Shown one piece after another: positions 6,915-13,510 of a stretch of DNA of 17,664 nt (the stretch's first letter is position 1; each line of letters begins with the position of its first letter). The DNA is from Cyanobacteria bacterium UBA11153 (GTDB lineage Bacteria; Cyanobacteriota; Cyanobacteriia; Cyanobacteriales; Coleofasciculaceae), in NCBI GenBank assembly GCA_003511885.1, contig DOIX01000089.1, positions 1 to 17,664 of the forward strand, in the 5' to 3' direction. The notes under the pieces are model-generated. The model saw only the letters and a list, made by a program, of their open reading frames with translations, was not told the DNA's origin and made no database searches. A program made the translations under genes and the position numbers.

Positions 6915-7070
6915 ATGTCTCAGGCCGCCCTGGCTGTTGCTATATCAATCGGGATCGTATCGATCGCAATAGTTGTCAGATTTACTCTCCGTCAAAGCCA
7001 GACTTGGAAAATTGCCAGATTTTTGGGTATAATAATCCAGACTTTGGTGTTTCCCGATCGGGAGAACTAA
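6915..7070 (+). CDS. possible small membrane protein, 51 aa
   Basis: ATG at 6915 opens a 51-codon frame ending at TAA 7068-7070, in the gap between fabZ and lpxA and opposite to them. The product begins MSQAALAVAISIGIVSIAIV and continues with a basic, amphipathic tail (VRFTLRQSQTWKIARFLG) ending FPDREN. Residues about 4-22 form a convincing single membrane helix, and the positive residues that follow suggest N-out, C-in topology. GAGGA at 6903-6907 is a good Shine-Dalgarno, seven bases before the ATG. The last third overlaps the nested palindrome at 7039-7082. I do not recognise a family. Chance is possible at this length; the ribosome site and the clean membrane helix argue for a real gene. 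Confidence 0.5.
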   Translation: MSQAALAVAISIGIVSIAIVVRFTLRQSQTWKIARFLGIIIQTLVFPDREN

Positions 7071-7082
7071 AAACCAAAGTCT
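7039..7082. repeat. nested palindrome, possible terminator
   Basis: AGACTTTGGT (7039-7048) and ACCAAAGTCT (7073-7082) are perfect 10-bp inverted repeats. Between them lies the perfect 12-bp palindrome TCCCGATCGGGA (7052-7063). The outer arms begin inside the small plus-strand frame and end 12 bp after its stop, so the structure could terminate that transcript. It lies 52 bp past the fabZ stop on the other strand and could terminate or process fabZ mRNA as well. Confidence 0.6.
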
Positions 7083-7134
7083 AAATATTCAGATTGACAG
7101 CTTTTACCCCTTTTGAGTTAACGCTGAAAGTCTA

Positions 7135-7647
7135 TCATTCAACCAGAGAAAACATCAATTCCCCTTCTGCGACTCGCTGATTATCAACCATCGCACGCGC
7201 TTGCATCTTGCCATAACGACGGCGCTTGACAGATAGGAGTTCCACCGTCATAATCAGTTGATCTCCTGGTACTACAGGACGGCGAAAGCGAACTTTATCA
7301 ATCCCGGCAAAGACGAATAAATTCCCATCCATATCGGGCATTTGGGTGAGGACAATCCCACCTACTTGCGCCATTGCTTCTACAATCATTACTCCCGGCA
7401 TCATTGGCCGTCCGGGAAAATGCCCTTGAAAAAAGGGTTCGTTGAAGGTGACATTCTTCAAGCCCACTGCTAGCTGACTGGGAATGTATTCAATAATTCG
7501 GTCAACGAGTGCAAAGGGATAGCGATGAGGCAGGATTTTCTGAATATCTTCCAGGGTGAAAACAGGTTTCTGAGATGACTGACTAGTTGACAGGCTGGCA
7601 TTGTCAGTGGAGTCATTCTGAATATTAACTTCGGTAACTATAGACAT
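7135..7647 (-). CDS. fabZ: 3-hydroxyacyl-ACP dehydratase FabZ
   Basis: FabZ dehydrates (3R)-hydroxyacyl-ACP in fatty acid synthesis, competing with LpxA and LpxD for the same substrate, which explains its place among lpx genes. From the ATG at 7647 the protein has 170 residues; a TTG two codons upstream (7653) is possible but less likely. The hot-dog fold signature is clear: [14 protein letters not shown] (38-51), [20 protein letters not shown] (75-94), with catalytic H76 and E90 at the standard 14-residue spacing. The first about 27 residues are a polar Ser/Asn/Thr-rich extension, common in cyanobacterial FabZ. It lies 304 bp behind lpxC, a gap filled by a palindromic element. Confidence 0.96.
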   Translation of the reverse strand: MSIVTEVNIQNDSTDNASLSTSQSSQKPVFTLEDIQKILPHRYPFALVDRIIEYIPSQLAVGLKNVTFNEPFFQGHFPGRPMMPGVMIVEAMAQVGGIVLTQMPDMDGNLFVFAGIDKVRFRRPVVPGDQLIMTVELLSVKRRRYGKMQARAMVDNQRVAEGELMFSLVE

Positions 7648-7799
7648 GTGCAAACAAATTGGGTTGGAGGCTAGAGGATTTGTTGTCAGTTTTGATCGGT
7701 CTTTGGTTAACAGCTAAGTAGGTCAAGATAATTAAATGTAAAACTCTGAATCTCAATAGAAATCCAGTTTTTTTTAAGAAACCCAGTTTCTCTTAACTG

Positions 7800-7917
7800 G
7801 GAGGATGTCAACTTTGTAGCTTGGGTTGAGGTACGAAACCTAACTTTGGCTAGCTTGTGAGGTTTCATTCCGTTCAACATCTACTTGAAGAGCTAATTGC
7901 TTTCCCTGACATCCTCC
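7800..7917. mobile_element. 118-bp MITE-like element with 11-bp inverted ends
   Basis: GGAGGATGTCA (7800-7810) and TGACATCCTCC (7907-7917) are perfect terminal inverted repeats. Inside, 7824-7840 (GTTGAGGTACGAAACC) and 7861-7878 (GGTTTC to GTTCAAC) form a second, imperfect pair, so the whole element can fold into a long hairpin. A short CCCAGTT/AACTGGG stem (about 7782-7799) abuts its left end. It has no coding capacity. The GGATGTCA/TGACATCC end reminds me of IS200/IS605-type elements of cyanobacteria, so it may be a non-autonomous derivative, but that is an inference. It occupies much of the lpxC-fabZ gap; I see no other feature there. Confidence 0.5.
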
Positions 7918-7951
7918 TTGGGGACTTGACTTACTTAGTGATTGTCATTGA

Positions 7952-8863
7952 CTAAGGATTCCTGACTAATGACGAGATTTGCCGTGCCAGTTGAACATGT
8001 AAGTTGTGGCTGGCTTTGTAGGCGAGGAAGTGTGCTACAGGAAAAGTTCCTAATAAACTTAGATCTCCTACTAAATCTAAAAGTTTATGACGCACTGGCT
8101 CATTTGAAAATCTTAAGGGAGGATTAAGCCATCCTTGTCGATCGCAAACCAGTGCATTGTCCAAGCTACCACCTTTAATTAAACCGCGATTTCGTAACCC
8201 CTCAATTTGGTGCAACAAGCCAAAGGTACGCGCTGGTGCAATTTCATCAGCAAAACTGGACTGGGATGGTGTCCAACTATACCACTGATTGCCAATAGCG
8301 GGAACATCAAAGTCAATCCCGTAGGTAAATCGGAGACTTGGTGCGGGTATGGCAGCGACAAAGGCATCCCCGTGATATATCCAGATTGGTTCCTCAATCG
8401 AGAAGGATGGGGAGAATGAGAGGGATGTTAATTTTTCCTCTTCTTCACCTCCTCCCCTGTCCCCTGCTCCCTGCCCCTTTTTTAGCCTATCTTCCGATCC
8501 CATAATGCCAACTTTAGCGATCGCTTCTACCCAAGGATTTGCGGAGCCATCCAGTAAGGGCACTTCTGAACCATCTATTTCAATTCGGGCATCATCAACC
8601 CCACTACCTGCTAATCCTGCCAGCAAATGTTCCACTGTCCGCACTCGATGAGAATTTGCCCCATTCCCCAATTCCGTAGACAGGGTTGTTTCACAAACGG
8701 CATCCACATGGGCTGGGATAATTTGGGATTCGGGTAAGTCAACTCGGACAAAATAGCGTCCCTCACCTGGTTTAGCTGGCAAAACCTTGACATTGGTTAA
8801 AATTCCGCTATGTAATCCTATTCCAGAGCAGCTAAAGGTAGCACCTAGGGTGTTTTTTGTCAT
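7952..8863 (-). CDS. lpxC: UDP-3-O-acyl-N-acetylglucosamine deacetylase LpxC
   Basis: LpxC is the zinc hydrolase that removes the acetyl group in the committed step of lipid A synthesis. The 303-residue protein has the zinc ligands H79 ([10 protein letters not shown]), H259 and D263 ([10 protein letters not shown]), and the general-base/acid region around H286 (ASHNLHVQL). IGLHSG near the N-terminus and [12 protein letters not shown] in the second domain are also diagnostic. Residues about 126-152 ([20 protein letters not shown] and a few more) are low-complexity filler at the junction of the two domains, encoded by GGGGCAGGGAGCAGGGGACA-like repeats; this looks like an insertion. The ATG at 8863 gives the expected N-terminus [20 protein letters not shown]. 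It lies 240 bp behind bamA. Confidence 0.96.
   Translation of the reverse strand: MTKNTLGATFSCSGIGLHSGILTNVKVLPAKPGEGRYFVRVDLPESQIIPAHVDAVCETTLSTELGNGANSHRVRTVEHLLAGLAGSGVDDARIEIDGSEVPLLDGSANPWVEAIAKVGIMGSEDRLKKGQGAGDRGGGEEEEKLTSLSFSPSFSIEEPIWIYHGDAFVAAIPAPSLRFTYGIDFDVPAIGNQWYSWTPSQSSFADEIAPARTFGLLHQIEGLRNRGLIKGGSLDNALVCDRQGWLNPPLRFSNEPVRHKLLDLVGDLSLLGTFPVAHFLAYKASHNLHVQLARQISSLVRNP
8408..8488 (-). repeat. in-frame low-complexity insertion inside lpxC
   Basis: On the plus strand this reads as CTCCCC, CCCTGTCCCC and TGCTCCCTGCCCC units, the pyrimidine-rich kind of filler usually found between genes in such genomes. On the minus strand it stays open and encodes a Gly/Glu-rich then Ser/Leu/Phe-rich linker between the two LpxC domains. 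Confidence 0.65.
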
Positions 8864-8970
8864 AAATTCCTGATTCTTGGTTAATTACTTACATAAGTAA
8901 ACTCTTTTTTTTTATCAAAACCAATCGAGAAATGAGCCTAACAGCGACAAAATTACCAAATTCCAATTCA

Positions 8971-9100
8971 TTCTTTGCGTACCTTTGCGCGTACCTTTGC
9001 GCACCTTTGCGTTAAAAAAAGAATCTTCTTAAAAACTAATAACAAATGACTTAAATACCCTTACCAACAACCAACAACCAATAACCAATAACCAATAACA
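8971..9100. repeat. short tandem repeats between lpxC and bamA
   Basis: Four units ending in TTTGCG at 8971-9011, followed by TTAAAAAAA, then five head-to-tail heptamers at 9063-9097: ACCAACA twice and ACCAATA three times. This repeats the pattern of the lpxA-lpxB gap. Nothing else was seen in the 240-bp gap apart from a T-run near 8905. Confidence 0.7.
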
Positions 9101-9103
9101 AAA

Positions 9104-11404
9104 TTAAAACCTCTCTCCAATACCAAAGTGAAGGCGACTATCGCCTTGGTCGTTAAAACCATAATCTACCCGAATTGGACCGAGGGGGGATTGTACCCGA
9201 ACACCAATTCCATAGCCAAAACCGCTACCTGGTTTGCCTCGGACACCTGCGGGATCTCCTGGTACGTCGCTACCGGAACCTAAATCGGTAGCAAAGTCAA
9301 CAAATAAAGCACCTCCGATCGCTGAGATAATGGGGAAGCGATATTCGGCAGTGGCTTGGAAAAAACTACGCCCGGATCCTACATCGCCCTCAGCGTAACC
9401 TCGGACAGAGTTGCTGCCACCCATAGAAAAGGCTTCGTAGGGGGGTAAGTCACCAATAACTGTCCCGCCTTGAATGTTAAAGGCGAGGGCTTCAGGTCCA
9501 TTGGTAAACTTGGTCAAATCAACGGGAACGTAGTAACTATAACTACCTCGAAGGCGACTGAAGAAGATATTGCCGCTACCAATGGGAATAGTTTGTTCGA
9601 TCCCGAAACGGAGGAGGGAACCCTCTGTGGGGCGTAAGGGATTGTCTCTGCGATCGCGCACTGCCCCAAATTGTAGGGAAAAGAGGTCGTCTTTACCGGA
9701 GTCGCTGAAGCTTAAGACATTCCCCAGTTCATCTTTTGGAGAAAGTTCCCCATCAGCGTCTTTGATTTCCACATGTTGAAACTCTAATCCAGCCGATGCT
9801 GTCCATTCCGAGCGGCGATAGACATCGCGGGATAAGGGACGGGTAAAATTAAGTCCGCCACCTGTTCGGACTACGCGAGGACGATCCCCATTTGGTAGAT
9901 CTATTTCTGGATCTCCTCCATCAAATATCAGTGAAATTGAACGACGGCGGAAGGCGTTGACGGTGTAGGATGTCCGATAGGGGTCGCCTGCAATCCAGGG
10001 ATCTGTAAAGCTCAGATCGAATAGTAATGCCCTCTCCCCTAACTGAAATTCTCCCCCAACAGTCTGATTATTTCCCCCTAAATTTTGTTGTTGATAGCTA
10101 ATACTACCAAATAGTCCGCTTGCGGAACTAATCCCTCCACCAGCAGCAATAGAGCCAGTATTTTTCTCAATTACATCTACTACCATTACTACTCGACGCG
10201 GATCGCTGCCGGGTTGGAAGGAAAGCCGTACATCGTCAAAAATTCCTAAGCCAAAGACGCGGCGTAAGTCTCTTTCTGCTGTCTGACGATTGAAGACATC
10301 ACCTGGTTTTAGTTCTACTTCTCGCGTCACAATAAAGGGACGAGTACGTCCTCCTATTGGTTCATCTTTATCTGTCAGTATGGGAATGGGTTGTTCGTTG
10401 TCATCAAGTTTTGGTTGACCATCTTCATCGAGAAAACGGATTCCAATGTCTTCAATTACCCCTTCTGCTACTGCTAAAGTTACGATTCCATCGGGAGTTA
10501 TGTTGGAGGTATCGATGACTTGGGCAAGGGTATATCCTTTGTCTTGATACCATTGATTGACTTGTTTGATTCCTTCTTGCAGGCTGCGAAGATTGAGGAT
10601 TTGACCGTACTGGTCTTTGAAGATATTATCAATAATTTCTTGGGGTACGATACTGCTGCGATCTGTGGAAGGTTCGGGGGTAATCGATACTTTTCTCAGT
10701 ACGGGATTGGGCTGAACCAGAAATGTAATTTTGACACCCAATGGGGTATCTTTTGGTTCTACATTGACACTGGAAAATTTTCCGATGGCGAATACGGCGT
10801 TAACATCACTTTGTAACTGAGTACGGGTTGTTGCTAGTCCTGGTCGAGTTTGAATTACTCGAAATATTTCATTTTGGAGTTGTTCTTTGGGGCCGGTATA
10901 GTTCTGAAAATCAATGACAACTTCAGATACTAAGACTCGCGGTTCTGGTTGATTTGAGTTGGGGGATGGAGTGGGCGAATCTGTGGGAGTTTGAGCTGTT
11001 TGAATTGGATTGATTTTTTCTGAGTTTGGTTCAGTTATTTGGGTTTTGCTGGCTGCATTTTGCAGATTGTTTGGTGAGTTTGTTTCAGTTATGGGAGTTT
11101 CACCAAGTACTATCTCAACTGGATTTTCGGAAGTTTTTCCTGAGTTAGCTTCAGTTATTTGGGTTTCGCCAGGTACTAGAGGAGAAATTTCGCGATCGCT
11201 ATCTGTTGGTAGGGCGATGGCAGTTGGGCTTTCTTCATGGCTGGGCTGGATATTATTACTAGTTTCTATCGGCTGTCCATCGATGTTGCTGGCTGGTTTT
11301 TCTTCCAGGCTATTTGAGCTATTAGTTTGCCCGTATCCTGGGTTGGATATACTGATACTGGCCGTCGCTGCAATAATTGCTGCTAATAATGGAGTTAAGC
11401 GCAT
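9104..11404 (-). CDS. bamA: BamA/Omp85 outer-membrane assembly protein
   Basis: The central outer-membrane protein of the BAM machine, which folds beta-barrels into the outer membrane (the cyanobacterial relative of chloroplast Toc75). The ATG at 11404 gives 766 residues and starts right at a signal peptide (MRLTPLLAAIIAATASISIS, cleavage near GYGQ); a GTG at 11428 would only add eight residues. After a Ser/Thr/Pro-rich linker (about 27-155) come three POTRA domains (about 157-232, 235-315, 316-414), the usual number in cyanobacteria. The barrel follows (about 417-766) with the VRGY motif (667-670) and a C-terminal Phe. The linker contains three copies of a (T/K)xITExNS motif. The gene lies between purC and lpxC, all on the minus strand. 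Confidence 0.95.
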   Translation of the reverse strand: MRLTPLLAAIIAATASISISNPGYGQTNSSNSLEEKPASNIDGQPIETSNNIQPSHEESPTAIALPTDSDREISPLVPGETQITEANSGKTSENPVEIVLGETPITETNSPNNLQNAASKTQITEPNSEKINPIQTAQTPTDSPTPSPNSNQPEPRVLVSEVVIDFQNYTGPKEQLQNEIFRVIQTRPGLATTRTQLQSDVNAVFAIGKFSSVNVEPKDTPLGVKITFLVQPNPVLRKVSITPEPSTDRSSIVPQEIIDNIFKDQYGQILNLRSLQEGIKQVNQWYQDKGYTLAQVIDTSNITPDGIVTLAVAEGVIEDIGIRFLDEDGQPKLDDNEQPIPILTDKDEPIGGRTRPFIVTREVELKPGDVFNRQTAERDLRRVFGLGIFDDVRLSFQPGSDPRRVVMVVDVIEKNTGSIAAGGGISSASGLFGSISYQQQNLGGNNQTVGGEFQLGERALLFDLSFTDPWIAGDPYRTSYTVNAFRRRSISLIFDGGDPEIDLPNGDRPRVVRTGGGLNFTRPLSRDVYRRSEWTASAGLEFQHVEIKDADGELSPKDELGNVLSFSDSGKDDLFSLQFGAVRDRRDNPLRPTEGSLLRFGIEQTIPIGSGNIFFSRLRGSYSYYVPVDLTKFTNGPEALAFNIQGGTVIGDLPPYEAFSMGGSNSVRGYAEGDVGSGRSFFQATAEYRFPIISAIGGALFVDFATDLGSGSDVPGDPAGVRGKPGSGFGYGIGVRVQSPLGPIRVDYGFNDQGDSRLHFGIGERF
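11021..11170 (-). repeat. internal repeats in the BamA linker
   Basis: Three similar 30-bp stretches (about 11021-11050, 11075-11104 and 11141-11170) encode SKTQITEPNS, GETPITETNS and GETQITEANS. The DNA is similar too (GAGTT, TTCAGTTAT and GGGTTT or GGAGTTT recur), which suggests duplication within the linker between the signal peptide and the first POTRA domain. Confidence 0.7.
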
Positions 11405-11585
11405 TGTTTTAATTTCTGACACGTCCACACACCACGAAAATAGTTTAGAGGTTTAGAGGGTAGATGTTACTAATTATCTCGAACTTTGGTTAGGTTTTTC
11501 GGAGCGGAGATCTTTTTACAGAGATATTATCTGGTTTTGAGCTTTCCTTTCAATCAATAGGATAGTAGATCCCAGCCCCCAGCCC

Positions 11586-12314
11586 CTAGCAAGAAGCCCC
11601 TATAACCTTTGCTAAAACTTGTTGATAAGCATCTTCGACATTGCCTAAGTCGCGACGAAATCTGTCTTTATCCATTACCCGTTTATTGGGATCGGTTTCA
11701 GATTGATTCCAGAGACGACAGGTATCGGGGCTAATTTCGTCAGCCAGTAACAGCTCTTGACTGGAAGTGAGACCAAACTCTAGCTTGAAGTCTACCAGAG
11801 TGATACCGCAGCGATCGAAAAAGCCAATCAGAATTTGATTGATTTTTAAAGCCTCCTCTTGAAGTAGATTAACCTGTTCTGGCGTAGCTAAATCCAGTAG
11901 CAATAAACGATCGCGCGTTAACAAGGGGTCTCCTAAAGCATCGTCTTTTAGGTAAAATTCCACAAGTGGGTAAGGTAAGATTTTACCTAGAGGTAACCCA
12001 GTTTGTTGACAGAGACTCCCGGCGGCAATGTTCCTCACTACCACCTCCAAGGGTATAATTTTGACCCGCTTCACCCGCATTTGGTTGGGTGCGGGAGAGT
12101 CGATATAGTGGGTGGGGATACCTTCCTTTTCGAGTAGCTCAAACAAATGGGCTGCGATCGCGCAGTTAATCTCTCCTTTCCCAGTAATCTTACCCCGTTT
12201 TTGGGCGTTGAAGGCTGTTGCGTCGTCTTTGTAGTGGCTCAGGAGAATCTCTGGATTGTCCGTAGGATAAAGAATTTTGGCTTTTCCTTCGTATAGTTGT
12301 TGGATTTGTGACAT
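11586..12314 (-). CDS. purC: SAICAR synthetase PurC
   Basis: Phosphoribosylaminoimidazole-succinocarboxamide synthase joins CAIR and aspartate with ATP in purine biosynthesis, in the cytoplasm. From the ATG at 12314 the protein has 242 residues, a normal length, and begins QQLYEGKAKILY, the usual N-terminal nucleotide-binding strand. The frame is open another 43 codons upstream to 12443, but that part is low in similarity to anything and reads through non-coding-like sequence, so I reject it. Family signatures are LEVVVRNIAAGSLC (89-102), LVDFKLEFG (173-181) and ADEISPDTCRLW (191-202). It lies 181 bp upstream of bamA on the same strand; purC next to bamA is a common arrangement in cyanobacteria. 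Confidence 0.96.
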   Translation of the reverse strand: MSQIQQLYEGKAKILYPTDNPEILLSHYKDDATAFNAQKRGKITGKGEINCAIAAHLFELLEKEGIPTHYIDSPAPNQMRVKRVKIIPLEVVVRNIAAGSLCQQTGLPLGKILPYPLVEFYLKDDALGDPLLTRDRLLLLDLATPEQVNLLQEEALKINQILIGFFDRCGITLVDFKLEFGLTSSQELLLADEISPDTCRLWNQSETDPNKRVMDKDRFRRDLGNVEDAYQQVLAKVIGASC

Positions 12315-12648
12315 AATTGTTAGTTTTCCCGATCTTGATTTTCCCATCTGATAGTTTCCTGTCTGTGGCAATGGGCAATGGAGAAGAGAGGAAACTTTTT
12401 CTCTTCCGTCGCCCTGCTCCCTTGACAGTGAAAAGTCTCCCATTCACGCACCAACCAATCAATCGTTAGCAATTAACAAGGAACAATTAGTGGCTGGTGA
12501 TAGACTTTTCGATTAAATTATATAGGATTGTTAGTGCTGGTTAGAGCTGGCTGAGTTTGGGGAATAATCAGAACGGGATTGGAGACGAGTCAAACAGTTG
12601 CTTGATTTTGGTTTCAAGTCGCCCAGTTTGAATATCAGGAGATGACTT
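12315..12648. other. intergenic region between divergent genes
   Basis: This 334-bp gap separates purC (minus) from the small gene at 12649 (plus), so it must hold promoters in both directions. I see AT-rich stretches such as AAATTATATAGGATTG near 12515-12530 but no promoter pair that I would defend. A CTCTTC/GAAGAG-rich stretch near 12380-12405 could form a weak hairpin. No other gene is visible. Confidence 0.5.
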
Positions 12649-12918
12649 ATGGCTGACAGATTTAATTTTTTATATCCTCGCAGTCGCTATTATGGTAAGG
12701 TTAATCCAGAAAATTTAGTTTTTAATGCTAATTTGCAGGAGTTTGCTCATCGCGTCAGTATCATTTGTAATTTGGAAACTGCGGGGAAAATTTCGGCTGA
12801 AGATGCTTACGATCGAGTCAAGAAGTTATGGTCTGAATTGAGGACGAGCAAACAGGAATTAGGTGTAGGAAAAAATCCTTTTAGCAATGGTGAAGGGGGA
12901 GATAAAATGACGGAGTAA
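12649..12918 (+). CDS. small conserved cyanobacterial protein (DUF7219-like)
   Basis: An 89-residue soluble protein, with no signal peptide or membrane segment. The opening RFNFLYPRSRYYGKVNPENL and the following LVFNANLQEFAHRVSIICNLETAGKIS, then AYDRVKKLWSELRTSKQELG, resemble a short family found across cyanobacteria that I recall as DUF7219; the number is from memory. The middle is predicted helical. The last about 17 residues (NPFSNGEGGDKMTE) are Gly/Asn-rich and probably disordered. AGGAG (about 12638-12642) precedes the ATG at good spacing. Its function is unknown. The next gene on this strand begins about 200 bp later. Confidence 0.75.
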   Translation: MADRFNFLYPRSRYYGKVNPENLVFNANLQEFAHRVSIICNLETAGKISAEDAYDRVKKLWSELRTSKQELGVGKNPFSNGEGGDKMTE

Positions 12919-13020
12919 CCAAAATAAACAACTCCGGGAATGGGCAAGGTTTTCAAGTAGTTTTGATTAAAAAAATTAGGTGCGATCGAGAAGAGCAAAA
13001 TAAAAAAAATGAATTCCCGA

Positions 13021-13105
13021 TCTACAATAGACATCTCCAAAAAACCATGTCAAATCCTTGCCATGTCTAAATAAAAACATAGTTTATGGAGATATATATT
13101 CTACA
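13021..13105. repeat. imperfect inverted repeat upstream of the VOC gene
   Basis: TCTACAATAGACATCTCCA (13021-13039) and TGGAGATATATATTCTACA (13087-13105) pair over most of their length with four mismatches. Two CCATGTC direct repeats (about 13045 and 13062) sit in the loop. The right arm ends 15 bp before the VOC start codon, so the structure lies in its leader or promoter. Confidence 0.5.
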
Positions 13106-13120
13106 TCTAACAGACCAGTC

Positions 13121-13483
13121 ATGAAAATTACCCAATGTCTTCATACAGCAATTCTCGTATCGGATTTGGAAAAAGCGGAGGATTTTTATACTAATATCTT
13201 GGGCTTGTCCAAAATAAATCGCATTCTAAAATACCCCGGTGCTTGGTATCAACTGGGGAATTTCCAAATCCATCTTATTCAAGACAGCCAGATCAAAAAT
13301 AAACTACAAAACCCCGCAAAATGGGGTCGAAATCCTCATATCGCTTTCTCTGTTACTAACTTAGATGAAGCTAAAAATCAATTATTAGAATCTGGCTATC
13401 CAATGCAAATGAGTGCTTCTGGTAGAGAGGCTCTATTTACCCAAGATCCAGATGGTAACATAATTGAAATAAGTCAAGGTTAA
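13121..13483 (+). CDS. VOC/glyoxalase-fold metalloprotein
   Basis: A 120-residue protein of the vicinal oxygen chelate superfamily (glyoxalase I, ring-cleaving dioxygenases, fosfomycin resistance proteins). It shows two beta-alpha-beta-beta-beta modules: LHTAILVSDLEKAEDFYTNILGL at the start and PHIAFSVTNLDEAKNQLLESGY in the second, then FTQDPDGNIIEI at the end. Candidate metal ligands are H8, H51, H73 and E117. The substrate cannot be told from sequence. The ATG at 13121 starts right at the first module; a TTG at 13058 would add 21 unrelated residues and is rejected. The recombinase gene begins 27 bp after the stop on the same strand, so the two may be co-transcribed. Confidence 0.88.
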   Translation: MKITQCLHTAILVSDLEKAEDFYTNILGLSKINRILKYPGAWYQLGNFQIHLIQDSQIKNKLQNPAKWGRNPHIAFSVTNLDEAKNQLLESGYPMQMSASGREALFTQDPDGNIIEISQG

Positions 13484-13510
13484 TTATAGGTAATAAACAA
13501 GCAACTACAA

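Noticed and set aside
11010..11456. Plus-strand frame of 148 codons opposite bamA
   Set aside because: It is the shadow of the low-complexity BamA linker and signal peptide; the hydrophobic look comes from antisense of Thr/Ser/Asn codons.
12315..12443. N-terminal extension of PurC by 43 residues
   Set aside because: The extension is unlike PurC proteins; the ATG at 12314 gives the standard N-terminus and length.
12190..12462. Minus-strand frame overlapping the purC start
   Set aside because: It is in another frame over the conserved N-terminus of PurC, with no family features.
12807..13040. Minus-strand frame with a hydrophobic start
   Set aside because: It overlaps the conserved 12649 gene, and part of it (SPPSPLLKGFFP) is a typical translation of a C/G-rich dispersed repeat.
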